A stretch of DNA of 64,000 nt, from assembly GCA_902775385.1 (NCBI GenBank), contig CACYMI010000003.1:1-64000 (forward strand), in the 5' to 3' direction. Of this stretch, positions 25,287 through 34,399 are shown piece by piece. This DNA is from an uncultured Bacteroidales bacterium (GTDB lineage: Bacteria; Bacteroidota; Bacteroidia; Bacteroidales; Bacteroidaceae). Positions within the stretch are counted from its first letter, which is position 1. The number at the start of each line of letters is the position of its first letter. The position numbers and the translations under genes were made by a program. The notes under the pieces were generated by a model. The model worked only from the letters and a program-made list of their open reading frames with translations, was not told the origin of the DNA and ran no database searches.

Positions 25287-25384
25287 AGACAATAGCGGAT
25301 GTATTGGACTTCGCCCTGCTGAACGAGAAAGTCAGGAATGCCATAGAATTCAAGTTTGAGGAAGAAAAGAAGGACGCCCGGTAA
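25272..25384 (+). pseudogene. Out-of-frame C-terminal remnant of lon
   Basis: Read one frame over, the sequence encodes [20 protein letters not shown] followed by [16 protein letters not shown] and TAA at 25382. This is the normal last helix pair of Bacteroidota Lon. It shows that lon was recently complete and that the damage is an internal deletion of length not divisible by three. Confidence 0.85.
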
Positions 25385-25385
25385 C

Positions 25386-26516
25386 ATGACATTCCAGCTA
25401 TTACATACAGACGACAAGACATCGGCACGTGCCGGCCTGATCACCACGGATCACGGACAGATAGAGACACCTATCTTCATGCCAGTGGGAACCGTAGGAA
25501 GCGTAAAGGGACTTACCGTCAATGACCTTAAGACACAGGTACAGGCACAGATTATCCTGGGCAACACCTATCACCTGTACCTCCGCCCCGGAACTTCTAT
25601 TCTGGAGAAGGCCGGAGGACTGCATAAGTTCAACGGGTGGGACAGGCCTATCCTGACGGACAGTGGCGGCTTTCAGGTATTCTCACTGACAGGAATACGA
25701 AAGCTTACTGAGGAAGGGTGCACCTTCCGCAGCCACATAGACGGCAGCAAGCATATATTCACCCCCGAAAAGGTAATGGATATCGAACGCAGCATCGGTG
25801 CCGACATCATCATGGCCCTGGACGAATGTCCTCCAGGAACCAGCGACTACAACTATGCCAAGAAGAGCATGGGACTGACACATCGCTGGCTGGACAGATG
25901 TTTCAAGCGTTTCAACGATACGGAACCGCTGTACGGATACAGTCAGAGCCTCTTCCCCATCGTACAGGGATGCACCTTCAAGGACCTGCGCAGGCAGAGT
26001 GCCGAATACATAGCTTCCAAGGGAGCTGACGGAAATGCCATAGGAGGTCTGGCCGTAGGCGAGCCTACCGATGTGATGTATGAGATGATTGAGGAAGTCA
26101 ACGGAATACTGCCCAAGGACAAGCCGCGCTATCTGATGGGTGTGGGAACACCGGCCAACCTGCTGGAAGCCATAGAACGCGGCGTGGATATGTTTGACTG
26201 CGTAATGCCCACCCGTAACGGACGCAATGCCATGCTCTTCACCAGCGAAGGTATCATGAATATGCGTAACAAGAAATGGGAGGATGACTTCTCGCCCATC
26301 GACCCCAACGGAACAGCAGACGTGGATGTATTCTACTCACGTGCCTATCTGCACCACCTGTTCAAGGCACAGGAACTGCTGGCACTGGAGATTGCCTCCA
26401 TACATAACCTGGCCTTCTACCTGTGGCTGGTTAAGGAAGCCAGAAAACATATTATGGCAGGTGACTACTCAACTTGGAAAAGCGGTATGATACGCAGGGT
26501 AACAAACAGACTATAA
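25386..26516 (+). CDS. tgt: tRNA-guanine transglycosylase (queuine)
   Basis: 376 residues from ATG 25386, one base after the stop of the lon remnant frame; an upstream ATG at 25356 lies inside lon. Starts [20 protein letters not shown]. The substrate pocket ([20 protein letters not shown] with the catalytic-site Asp, ALDECPPG, and GLAVGEP) and the nucleophile region [16 protein letters not shown] are conserved. Of the zinc site near the C-terminus, the family's CxCxxC is not seen; the segment reads [20 protein letters not shown], so the Cys ligands appear to be replaced. Exchanges G34 for a queuine precursor in GUN-anticodon tRNAs. Confidence 0.93.
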   Translation: MTFQLLHTDDKTSARAGLITTDHGQIETPIFMPVGTVGSVKGLTVNDLKTQVQAQIILGNTYHLYLRPGTSILEKAGGLHKFNGWDRPILTDSGGFQVFSLTGIRKLTEEGCTFRSHIDGSKHIFTPEKVMDIERSIGADIIMALDECPPGTSDYNYAKKSMGLTHRWLDRCFKRFNDTEPLYGYSQSLFPIVQGCTFKDLRRQSAEYIASKGADGNAIGGLAVGEPTDVMYEMIEEVNGILPKDKPRYLMGVGTPANLLEAIERGVDMFDCVMPTRNGRNAMLFTSEGIMNMRNKKWEDDFSPIDPNGTADVDVFYSRAYLHHLFKAQELLALEIASIHNLAFYLWLVKEARKHIMAGDYSTWKSGMIRRVTNRL

Positions 26517-26526
26517 CAGCCAGGTC

Positions 26527-27630
26527 ATGAAGATTCCATTCTTAAAACGGATAGACAAATACCTGATAAGCAAGTTCCTGGGGACCTACATTTTCTCCAT
26601 TTTGCTGATTATCAGTATTGCCGTCGTATTCGATTTTAATGAGCATGTGGATGATTTCACAACCAATCACGCTCCCTGGAAGGGAATCCTCTTTACCTAC
26701 TATCTGAACTTTATCCCCTATTATGTGAATCTGTTCAGTTCGCTGTTTGTCTTCCTCAGCGTAATCTTCTTTACCTCGAAAATGGCAGATAACAGCGAGA
26801 TTATCGCCATGATAAGTACAGGTATGAGTTTCAGGAGGCTCATGGTCCCCTACCTCATCAGCTCGCTTATCATTGCCTGCGTTACCTTCTATTTGGGTTC
26901 TGAGGTCATACCGCGCGGCAGCATCAAGCGTCTGGCCTTCGAGAGCCAGTATAAGAAGAATAAGAAAAATCCAACCTATGCCGACCGCGTACAGTTACAG
27001 CTGGAAAACGGTGTCATCGCATATATGGAACACTTTGACGGCATCAGCAAGACAGGCATCCACTTTAATCTGGACAAGTTTGAAGGTAAGAAACTGGTTT
27101 CACACCTTACCGCAAGCACTGTCAAGTATGACACCCTGAGCGATGTACGCAACCAGTGGAGGCTGAACAATGTGACCATACGTGAACTGCACGGATACCG
27201 CGAGAAGATCACACATTACAACAGCATTGACTCAGTCATTGCTATTGAGCCCAATGACTTTCTGTTTACCCGTAACATGCAGGAGACAATGACCAATAAA
27301 GAACTTCTCGCCTACATAGGGAAACAGAAGAACAGAGGCAGCAAGAACCTGAAAGTATTTGAGGTTGAATACCACAAGCGCTTTGCTGCCCCGTTCGCGG
27401 CATTCATCCTCTCCACAATAGGCATGTCCCTGTCATCACGCAAACGCAAGGGAGGAATGGGACTGGCCTTGGGTATAGGAATAGGATTAAGTGCCACATA
27501 CATCCTGTTGCAGACGGTTTCAGCCTCATTCTGCATCAATGCCGGATTATATCCCATGCTTGCCGCATGGATACCTAACATATTATTCACCTTTATTGCC
27601 TGGTATCTTTACAAAAAGGCGCCCAGATAA
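26527..27630 (+). CDS. LptF/LptG-type permease of the lipopolysaccharide export system
   Basis: 367 residues. Three membrane helices at each end (FLGTYIFSILLIISIAVVFD; LFSSLFVFLSVIFFTSKMAD; near the C-terminus FAAFILSTIGMSLSSRKRKG and IPNILFTFIAWYLYKKAPR) flank a periplasmic beta-jellyroll domain at about residues 130-260. This is the YjgP/YjgQ layout that extracts lipopolysaccharide from the inner membrane with LptB. Bacteroidota usually encode such permeases singly next to tgt, as here. Whether it is LptF or LptG cannot be told. Confidence 0.92.
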   Translation: MKIPFLKRIDKYLISKFLGTYIFSILLIISIAVVFDFNEHVDDFTTNHAPWKGILFTYYLNFIPYYVNLFSSLFVFLSVIFFTSKMADNSEIIAMISTGMSFRRLMVPYLISSLIIACVTFYLGSEVIPRGSIKRLAFESQYKKNKKNPTYADRVQLQLENGVIAYMEHFDGISKTGIHFNLDKFEGKKLVSHLTASTVKYDTLSDVRNQWRLNNVTIRELHGYREKITHYNSIDSVIAIEPNDFLFTRNMQETMTNKELLAYIGKQKNRGSKNLKVFEVEYHKRFAAPFAAFILSTIGMSLSSRKRKGGMGLALGIGIGLSATYILLQTVSASFCINAGLYPMLAAWIPNILFTFIAWYLYKKAPR

Positions 27631-27640
27631 CAAGAACACA

Positions 27641-28957
27641 ATGGATTTCTACGATTTAGACTTAAACGACTTGGTACTTGACGCACTCGATGATATGAAC
27701 TTCACCGAGACAACTCCTATTCAGGAACACTCCATTCCGCCGATATTGGAAGGCAGGGATATTATGGGTATTGCACAGACCGGAACAGGAAAGACCGCAG
27801 CCTACCTGCTTCCCGTACTCAGCCTGTTACAGGACGGAGGTTATCCCAAGGATGCCATCAACTGCGTCATCATGTCCCCTACCCGCGAACTGGCACAGCA
27901 GATTGACCAGGCCATGCAGGGCTTCTCATACTACCTGAGCAATGTCAGCAGCATAGCCGTTTATGGCGGTAATGACGGCATACGCTACGAACAGGAGAAA
28001 CGCGGCATGCAAAGCGGAGCCGATGTCATCATTGCTACCCCGGGAAGATTAATCAGTCATATCACATTAGGCAATATAGATCTGAGCCGTGTCTCCTTCT
28101 TCATTCTGGATGAGGCAGACCGCATGCTGGATATGGGATTCTGCGATGACATCCTGCAGATTGCCAAGCAGCTGCCCCCTCAGCATCAGACCATCATGTT
28201 CAGCGCCACCATGCCCAAGGATATTCTGCAACTGGCTCATCAGCTGCTAAAGGATCCGGTGGAAGTAAAACTCTCCCTAAGCAAACCGGCTGAGGGTATT
28301 CAGCAGAATGCCTACATCTGCTATGAGACACAGAAACTGGGTATTGTAAAGGAAATCTTCAGGGAGCACAAGCCTGAAAGGGTCATCATATTCACCAGCA
28401 GCAAGGTCAAGACAAAGGACCTGGCCATCAGTATTATCAGGGCAGGCTATAAAGCCAAGGCCATGCACAGTGACCTGGACCAGTCTGAACGTGACGAGGT
28501 AATGTATCAGTTCCGTAGCGGCAAAATTGACATCCTGGTTGCCACGGATATTGTAGCCCGTGGTATTGACATAGATGATATACAGTTGGTTATCAACTAT
28601 GATGTGCCTCATGACAAGGAAGACTACGTACACCGTATCGGCCGTACAGCCAGAGCCGGGAAAAACGGGCGATCCATCACCCTGGTATCAGACAAGGACC
28701 AGCAGTATTTCGCACGTATCGAGCGATTCCTGGAAAAGGACGTGGAGAAACTTCCCATCCCTGAATCATTGGGTGAAGGCCCTGCTTACAACAAGGATAC
28801 AAAGAAAAAGAAAAATTGCCATTCCAAAAGGAACGGCAACAATAGAGGGAAGCATAACAATAATAATCAGAGATCAAGTCAGAAGCCGGGACAAAAACAG
28901 GGACAGAAACAGGGGCGTAATCAGAAGAGAAAGAAGCCCGAAAGTCCTAAAGACTGA
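27641..28957 (+). CDS. DEAD-box RNA helicase
   Basis: 438 residues from ATG 27641. Motifs in order: Q motif [12 protein letters not shown], Walker [56 protein letters not shown], and in the second domain [24 protein letters not shown] and [10 protein letters not shown]. The last 55 residues are a basic, Asn/Gln/Lys-rich tail (for example [20 protein letters not shown]), typical of RhlE/DeaD-like helicases and likely disordered RNA-binding. Cytoplasmic role in ribosome assembly or mRNA turnover. Its end overlaps ribH by 11 bases on the opposite strand. Confidence 0.93.
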   Translation: MDFYDLDLNDLVLDALDDMNFTETTPIQEHSIPPILEGRDIMGIAQTGTGKTAAYLLPVLSLLQDGGYPKDAINCVIMSPTRELAQQIDQAMQGFSYYLSNVSSIAVYGGNDGIRYEQEKRGMQSGADVIIATPGRLISHITLGNIDLSRVSFFILDEADRMLDMGFCDDILQIAKQLPPQHQTIMFSATMPKDILQLAHQLLKDPVEVKLSLSKPAEGIQQNAYICYETQKLGIVKEIFREHKPERVIIFTSSKVKTKDLAISIIRAGYKAKAMHSDLDQSERDEVMYQFRSGKIDILVATDIVARGIDIDDIQLVINYDVPHDKEDYVHRIGRTARAGKNGRSITLVSDKDQQYFARIERFLEKDVEKLPIPESLGEGPAYNKDTKKKKNCHSKRNGNNRGKHNNNNQRSSQKPGQKQGQKQGRNQKRKKPESPKD

Positions 28958-29444
28958 TTAGGTTTCTCCTGTAATCCACCATCTTGATGGCGGTAACGGC
29001 GCACTCGTCACCCTTATTGCCGAGCATTCCGCCACATCGCTCCTCGGCCTGCTCCATTGTATTGCAGGTCAGCAAACCGTATATTACGGGCACCTTTCCG
29101 GTGGCATTCAGTTCAGACAAGCCCTGCGTAGTACCCTGACAGATGTAGTCAAAGTGAGGAGTATCGCCCTTGATGACACACCCGATTGCAATAACAGCAT
29201 CCACTTTGCCTGAGTTGACAAAGGCGGCCGAGCCGAAAATCAGCTCGAAACTGCCGGGGACAGTCTTGACAATAATATTCTCCTCCTTGGCCCCATGAAG
29301 TGTAAGTGTATCAAAAGCGCCCTGTAAGAGGGCGCCTGTGATTTTACTGTTCCATTCACTTACCACAATGCCGAACCTCATATCGGCAGCATTGGGTACG
29401 GAAGCGAAGTCGTAATCTGAGAGATTGTGTAGTGCGGAAGCCAT
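28947..29444 (-). CDS. ribH: 6,7-dimethyl-8-ribityllumazine synthase
   Basis: 165 residues. [20 protein letters not shown] near residue 22, [18 protein letters not shown] near 60, [20 protein letters not shown] with the catalytic His, and [20 protein letters not shown] near 122. Condenses 3,4-dihydroxybutanone 4-phosphate with the pyrimidine intermediate in riboflavin synthesis; forms 60-mer or decamer shells. It sits 3 bases downstream of a TPR gene and converges with the DEAD-box helicase. No FMN riboswitch is seen upstream. Confidence 0.96.
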   Translation of the reverse strand: MASALHNLSDYDFASVPNAADMRFGIVVSEWNSKITGALLQGAFDTLTLHGAKEENIIVKTVPGSFELIFGSAAFVNSGKVDAVIAIGCVIKGDTPHFDYICQGTTQGLSELNATGKVPVIYGLLTCNTMEQAEERCGGMLGNKGDECAVTAIKMVDYRRNLISL

Positions 29445-29447
29445 AAT

Positions 29448-30125
29448 TTACTTCGTTACACGCTCAATATACTTGTCAATCTCGCTGTACTGCATGCTCT
29501 GCTGGTACTTATTCTTAATCTGCTTGTAGCAGTCAAGTGCTTTCTCAGCCTGACCGAGAGTCTCGTAAATCTGACCGGCCTGAATCAGGTACAGAGGGCT
29601 CAACGTATTGTTGTCAGCCTTCTTGGCAGCCTTTACAAGCAGTTCAACGGCCTTCTCATTCTGACCCAGCTCAGCATAGCAGTTACCGATAGTACCGATA
29701 ACGGAAGGGCTTACCATGTCATCGCCACAACTGCTATAGTCCTCGAGCTGATCGATAGCCTCCTGGTACTTCTCGGTCTGATAGAGACAAAGACCTGCAT
29801 ACAGGTGAGCCAGGTTACCAGCCTTGGTGCAGCCGAACTCATCCGCTACAGCCAGGAAACCCATGTTCTGACCGTCACCGTTCAGCGCCTTGTCAAACTC
29901 GCCGTTCATAAACAGTTCCTGGGCAGCGAACAGGCTCTCATCTGCCTTGTTACTACGGGGAACAATGTAGAACTGGTGAATCAGCAGGGCCGCAATGATA
30001 ATAACAAGTACGGAACCACAGCCATAGACAATCGCATTCTTGTTCTTCTCGAAGAATGACTTGGAGGCAACCAGTGCTTCATCAAACTCGTTTACCTCGT
30101 AGTTTTTTTTGTTGTTTTTTGCCAT
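29448..30125 (-). CDS. Membrane-anchored tetratricopeptide repeat protein
   Basis: 225 residues. A basic, Lys/Asn-rich N-terminus (MAKNNKKNYEVNEFDEALVA) leads to one membrane helix (AIVYGCGSVLVIIIAALLIH, about residues 32-52), followed by TPR units: AGLCLYQTEKYQEAIDQLED, GNCYAELGQNEKAVELLVKA and AGQIYETLGQAEKALDCYKQ. The topology with a cytoplasmic N-terminus resembles YfgM-type ancillary Sec translocon proteins, but only by layout. It is upstream of ribH and has its own -7 box. Function not established. Confidence 0.8.
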   Translation of the reverse strand: MAKNNKKNYEVNEFDEALVASKSFFEKNKNAIVYGCGSVLVIIIAALLIHQFYIVPRSNKADESLFAAQELFMNGEFDKALNGDGQNMGFLAVADEFGCTKAGNLAHLYAGLCLYQTEKYQEAIDQLEDYSSCGDDMVSPSVIGTIGNCYAELGQNEKAVELLVKAAKKADNNTLSPLYLIQAGQIYETLGQAEKALDCYKQIKNKYQQSMQYSEIDKYIERVTK

Positions 30126-30166
30126 TTTATTTAATAATTTATCTTTTGTTCAACCGAAATTACGCG

Positions 30167-30174
30167 CAAAAATA
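30167..30174 (-). promoter_or_regulatory. -7 promoter box for the TPR/ribH operon
   Basis: Minus-strand TATTTTTG, 41 bases upstream of the ATG at 30125. Confidence 0.5.
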
Positions 30175-30249
30175 GCTAAAATATCGCAGATGATGAAATT
30201 TCAACAAAGATATTTTCCTTTTCATGTGCTTAAATAGAAATAAATGATG

Positions 30250-30257
30250 TAATTTTG
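30250..30257 (+). promoter_or_regulatory. -7 promoter box for recF with a very short leader
   Basis: TAATTTTG ends eight bases before the recF ATG, so the transcript would have at most a few untranslated bases. Confidence 0.5.
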
Positions 30258-30265
30258 CGTTCGAA

Positions 30266-31363
30266 ATGATACTCAAGCACCTTTCAATAATCAATTACAG
30301 GAATATTCCCTCATGCGAGATAGACCTTTCTCCCAAGATTAACTGTTTTCTGGGGATGAACGGCGAAGGGAAGACCAACCTGCTGGATGCCATCCACTTT
30401 CTCAGTCTGTGCAGGAGCTATGCCACAAGTCAGGACTCCCTGTGCATCCTGCATAATCAGGACCTGATGTCTCTGGGCGGAATCTATGAGGATGAGGATG
30501 GTACTCAGGAGGATATACATATAGGAATCCGTCGCGGACAGAAGAAGGTGGTACGCAGGGGTAAGAAGGCGTACAAGCGTCTGGTTGAGCATATCGGGCT
30601 GATTCCCCTGGTGATGGTATCGCCTGCTGACCATTTCCTGATTGCAGGTGGCAGTGAGGAGAGGCGCCGTTTTATGGATATCATTATCTCGCAGTATAAT
30701 CCGGTGTATATGGAGGCCCTGCTCCGCTACAACAAAGCCCTGTTACAGCGCAATGCCCTTCTGAAAGAAGAGACAGCCCCCGACCCGGAGATGTTCCTAC
30801 TTTGGGAAGAGCAGATGGACCGCGAGGCAGCATACATCTACCAGTGCAGGCAGGAATACATACGGGACTTCACACCCATCTTCCAGCAATTCTATAACCA
30901 CATATCCAAGGAAAAGGAGGCGGTGGAACTGCGCTATGTCTCCCACTGCCAGCGCGGTCCCTTGCTCGAACAGCTTACCCGGGACCGTTTCCGTGACCAA
31001 GCTGTAGGCTATTCCCTGCATGGAATACACAAGGACGACCTGGAGATGCTTCTGGGCGGCTATGCCATCAAGCGGGAAGGCTCTCAGGGACAGAACAAAA
31101 CCTTCCTGATCGCGCTCAAACTGGCTCAGTTCGACTTCCTGCGCAGAACAGGCAGCAGGACAACTCCCCTACTCCTGCTGGATGATATTTTCGACAAACT
31201 GGATGCTGAGCGAGTTGAGCAGATTGTCTCGCTGGTAAGCGACAACCTGTTCGGGCAGATATTCATTACGGATACCAACAGGGATCACCTGGACAGTATT
31301 CTTCAGAAGACCAGCGGAGATTACCGCATCTTTCATGTCAAGAACGGAAACGTAACATTATGA
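30266..31363 (+). CDS. recF: DNA replication and repair protein RecF
   Basis: 365 residues. MILKHLSIINYRNIPSCEID, Walker A FLGMNGEGKTNLLDAIHFLS near residue 29, ABC-like signature EGSQGQNKTFLIALKLAQFD near 275 and Walker B TPLLLLDDIFDKLDAERVEQ near 305, a standard RecF. With RecO and RecR it loads RecA on gapped single-stranded DNA. It is followed by DUF721 with a 4-base overlap. Confidence 0.96.
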   Translation: MILKHLSIINYRNIPSCEIDLSPKINCFLGMNGEGKTNLLDAIHFLSLCRSYATSQDSLCILHNQDLMSLGGIYEDEDGTQEDIHIGIRRGQKKVVRRGKKAYKRLVEHIGLIPLVMVSPADHFLIAGGSEERRRFMDIIISQYNPVYMEALLRYNKALLQRNALLKEETAPDPEMFLLWEEQMDREAAYIYQCRQEYIRDFTPIFQQFYNHISKEKEAVELRYVSHCQRGPLLEQLTRDRFRDQAVGYSLHGIHKDDLEMLLGGYAIKREGSQGQNKTFLIALKLAQFDFLRRTGSRTTPLLLLDDIFDKLDAERVEQIVSLVSDNLFGQIFITDTNRDHLDSILQKTSGDYRIFHVKNGNVTL

Positions 31364-31650
31364 TAAGGAACAAACCCAAACAACTAGGTGATCTGCTCAT
31401 GCAGTTTCTCAGAAGCGAAGGTCTGGAGACACCTCTTCTGGAGTACAGAATCACCAACGCATGGTCAGCAGTCATGGGCGAAAGCATCAGCCGCTACACC
31501 ACCGAAATATACGTACGGAATTCCATTCTATGGGTCAAGTTGAAAAGTCCTGCCCTGAAACAGAACCTGCTGATGATGCACGGCGACATCACCCGTAAGC
31601 TGAACGCCTACGTCAAGTCGCAAGTCATTACTGACGTGCATTTCCTTTAA
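31360..31650 (+). CDS. DUF721 / DciA-like protein
   Basis: 96 residues, starting MIRNKPKQLGDLLMQFLRSE, with the central WSAVMGESISRYTTEIYVRN and the C-terminal VKLKSPALKQNLLMMHGDI. DUF721 proteins are related to DciA, which loads the replicative helicase DnaB in many bacteria lacking DnaC. Its ATGA overlap with recF supports a DNA-metabolism role, though in Bacteroidota the helicase-loading function is inferred from homology. It converges with metH, overlapping the stop by 4 bases. Confidence 0.88.
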   Translation: MIRNKPKQLGDLLMQFLRSEGLETPLLEYRITNAWSAVMGESISRYTTEIYVRNSILWVKLKSPALKQNLLMMHGDITRKLNAYVKSQVITDVHFL

Positions 31651-34394
31651 AAGAGTTTCAGTTTCCTTTTCTTAGCCTCCTCGAAACTCAGCACATCAGC
31701 CGGCACATTCTGTTCGCACAAGTGCTGCTGTTCCCTTTGCAGCGAATCCTTGGCCTCATCCCTGGTAACCGGATTGATAAACCTGGCCGCAAGCGGAGCG
31801 TTCTGACTGGCATCCTTCACCCAGATAACCGAACCATCATATTGCGGAGCAATTTTAAGCGCCGTATGCAAAGGGCTGGTAGTGGCACCGCCAATCATAA
31901 TGGGTACTGAGATATCAGCCTCCTTCAGCAGCCTGACCACTTTAATCATCTCGTCCAGGCTGGGTGTGATCAGACCGCTCAGTCCGATAATGTCAGGCTT
32001 CAGCTCCAGTGTCTTGCTGACAATTTCCTCAGCAGGTACCATCACCCCCAAGTCAATAATCTCATAGCCGTTACATGCCATCACCACAGAAACGATATTC
32101 TTACCGATGTCATGCACATCACCTTTTACCGTAGCCAGCAGGACTTTTCCCGCCGATGCCGCCTTATTAACCTTCTGTTGTTCAATATATGGCTGCAGGA
32201 TGGTTACAGCCTGCTTCATACAGCGAGCAGCCTTCACCACCTGAGGCAGGAACATCTTGCCTTCACCGAAAAGCCGGCCTACATTATTCATACCATCCAT
32301 CAGCGGACCTTCAATCACCTTGACCGCAAATTCATATTTAGCCATCGCTTCCTGAAGATCAGCCTCAAGGTTGGCGGCATTACCCTTAGTCAGCGCCTCA
32401 GCCAGACGCTCCTCAACAGTCTTCCTGACTACTTCCTCAGCAGGCTGTTCCTTAACATCAACAGCCTCATCAGCAATCTCCTGAGCCAAGGAAATCAGCC
32501 TGTCCACATTCTCCTGCTCAGGCCTGAGCAACGCATCCTCTATAACTTTCAGTCTTTCTTCAGGAATATCACTGTACATCACTTTGGCAGAGGGATTTAC
32601 AATACCAAAATCCATACCCTTCCGCTGTGCGTGGAACAGAAATACTGCGTGCATAGCCTCCCTCAGCCAGTTATTACCGCGGAAGGAAAAACTAAGGTTG
32701 CTGACTCCGCCGCTGACATGAGCACCCGGCAGATGCTTACGGATCCACTCCGTAGCACGGATAAAGTCCAGCGCATAGTAGTTATGTTCAGGAATACCGG
32801 TAGCCACTGACAGCACGTTGGGGTCGAAGATGATATCCTGAGGCGAGATTCCCACTTTATCTACCAGCAGGCGGTAAGAGCGTTCACAAACCGCGATCTT
32901 ACGTTCATAGGTATCTGCCTGTCCCGTCTCATCAAAGGCCATTACCACAACGGCGGCACCCATCATTTTAATATCCCGGGCATGACGCAGGAAAACATCC
33001 TCACCCTCCTTAAGCGAGATACTGTTGACAATACATTTTCCCTGCAGGCATTTCAATCCTCGGCAGACTACATCCCAGTTACTGCTGTCTATCATAACCG
33101 GGACACGGTATATATCAGGATCGCAGGCCAGCATATTCAGGAAATGCCCCATTTCCTTCTCAGCATCCAGCAATCCGTCATCCATATTCACATCAAGTAC
33201 CAGGGCACCGTCATCCACCTGCTTGCGGGCAATGGCCAAGGCCTCTTCGTATGCGCCTTCCTTAATCAGGCGCAGGAACTTCCGGGAGCCGGCAACATTA
33301 CATCTTTCACCCACGTTCACAAAGGACGCCTCAGCGTCCTGACGGACCTCCGTCAGCTCCAGGCCGGATAACCACATACAGTCCGGTACGGGAACAGGAT
33401 GATGGATACGTCCCGGCGTCCCGGATTTCAGCGTAGCCAAAGCACGGATATGCTCAGGAGTTGTGCCACAGCAGCCGCCAATGAGATTCACCAGCCCCTC
33501 CTCCACAAACTGACGCATCTGCGCCAACATCATCTCAGGAGTCTGGTCATAGCCGCCTAAGGTATTTGGCAATCCGGCATTGGGATGGGCTGTAATATAA
33601 TAAGGTGCTTTCTCGGCAAGTGTACGCAGACAGGGAATCATATCCTCCGCACCGAAGGAGCAGTTCAGGCCTACACTCAGGATGGGGGCATGCTGCACAC
33701 TGGCCAGGAATGCTTCCAGGGTCTGACCGCTCAGCAATCGGCCCGCCTTGTCACTGACTGTCACACTCAGCATCAGGGGGATATCCTTTCCGCTTTCCTG
33801 ACGTATTGTCTGATAGGCATGGATGCCGGCTTTACAGTTCAGCGTATCGAATATGGTCTCCAGCAGAATACCATCCGCCTGGCAGTCGAAGAGTACACGC
33901 ATCTGTTCCTTATATGCCTCATACATATCATCATATGAAACAGCACGATAGGAAGGGTCATTCACATCAGGACTCATAGACAGGGTCTTATTGGTAGGCC
34001 CTACTGTGGCAATCACGAATTTTTCCTCTGACAGGTCCTTATGCGTTTCCTGATACTCTGTAATGGCTTCGCGCGCAATCCTTACTGCCTCGCTGTTCAG
34101 TTCCCCTATCAGATGTTCACAATGATAGTCAGCCATGGATATACGCTGGCTGCTGAAGGTATTGGCCGTGATAATATCAGCCCCTGCCTCCAGGTATCTG
34201 CGATGGATATCCTTAATGACATCGGGCCTTGTCAGGACCAGTATGTCATTATTACCCTGCATCTGTCCGGGAATATCCAGGAACCTGCTGCCCCTGAAAT
34301 CCTGCTCCGTAAGATGATAGCTCTGGATCATGGTACCCATGGCACCGTCCAGCAACATCAGCTTACCACTTCCTAATACCTTTTCTATTGTCAT
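31647..34394 (-). CDS. metH: Cobalamin-dependent methionine synthase, short form without reactivation domain
   Basis: 915 residues. Homocysteine-binding module at about 1-310 with zinc ligands in LSVGLNCSFGAED and LIGGCCGTTPEHI; pterin (methyltetrahydrofolate) module at about 350-600 with FVNVGERCNVAGSRKF and PVMIDSSNWDVVCRGLKCLQ; cobalamin-binding module at about 650-890 with the cap helices and the B12 motif KGDVHDIGKNIV, followed by IIGLSGLITPSLDEM. The protein ends in KKRKLKLF without the S-adenosylmethionine-binding activation domain of E. coli MetH. It is the third gene after smpB and an M16 peptidase (gap of 5 bases), an odd operon. Confidence 0.95.
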   Translation of the reverse strand: MTIEKVLGSGKLMLLDGAMGTMIQSYHLTEQDFRGSRFLDIPGQMQGNNDILVLTRPDVIKDIHRRYLEAGADIITANTFSSQRISMADYHCEHLIGELNSEAVRIAREAITEYQETHKDLSEEKFVIATVGPTNKTLSMSPDVNDPSYRAVSYDDMYEAYKEQMRVLFDCQADGILLETIFDTLNCKAGIHAYQTIRQESGKDIPLMLSVTVSDKAGRLLSGQTLEAFLASVQHAPILSVGLNCSFGAEDMIPCLRTLAEKAPYYITAHPNAGLPNTLGGYDQTPEMMLAQMRQFVEEGLVNLIGGCCGTTPEHIRALATLKSGTPGRIHHPVPVPDCMWLSGLELTEVRQDAEASFVNVGERCNVAGSRKFLRLIKEGAYEEALAIARKQVDDGALVLDVNMDDGLLDAEKEMGHFLNMLACDPDIYRVPVMIDSSNWDVVCRGLKCLQGKCIVNSISLKEGEDVFLRHARDIKMMGAAVVVMAFDETGQADTYERKIAVCERSYRLLVDKVGISPQDIIFDPNVLSVATGIPEHNYYALDFIRATEWIRKHLPGAHVSGGVSNLSFSFRGNNWLREAMHAVFLFHAQRKGMDFGIVNPSAKVMYSDIPEERLKVIEDALLRPEQENVDRLISLAQEIADEAVDVKEQPAEEVVRKTVEERLAEALTKGNAANLEADLQEAMAKYEFAVKVIEGPLMDGMNNVGRLFGEGKMFLPQVVKAARCMKQAVTILQPYIEQQKVNKAASAGKVLLATVKGDVHDIGKNIVSVVMACNGYEIIDLGVMVPAEEIVSKTLELKPDIIGLSGLITPSLDEMIKVVRLLKEADISVPIMIGGATTSPLHTALKIAPQYDGSVIWVKDASQNAPLAARFINPVTRDEAKDSLQREQQHLCEQNVPADVLSFEEAKKRKLKLF

Positions 34395-34399
34395 TCTGA

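Noticed and set aside
27491..27640. Earlier start for the DEAD-box helicase giving 50 extra residues
   Set aside because: The extra part overlaps the LptF/G gene, and the ATG at 27641 follows directly after its stop and gives the normal helicase N-terminus.
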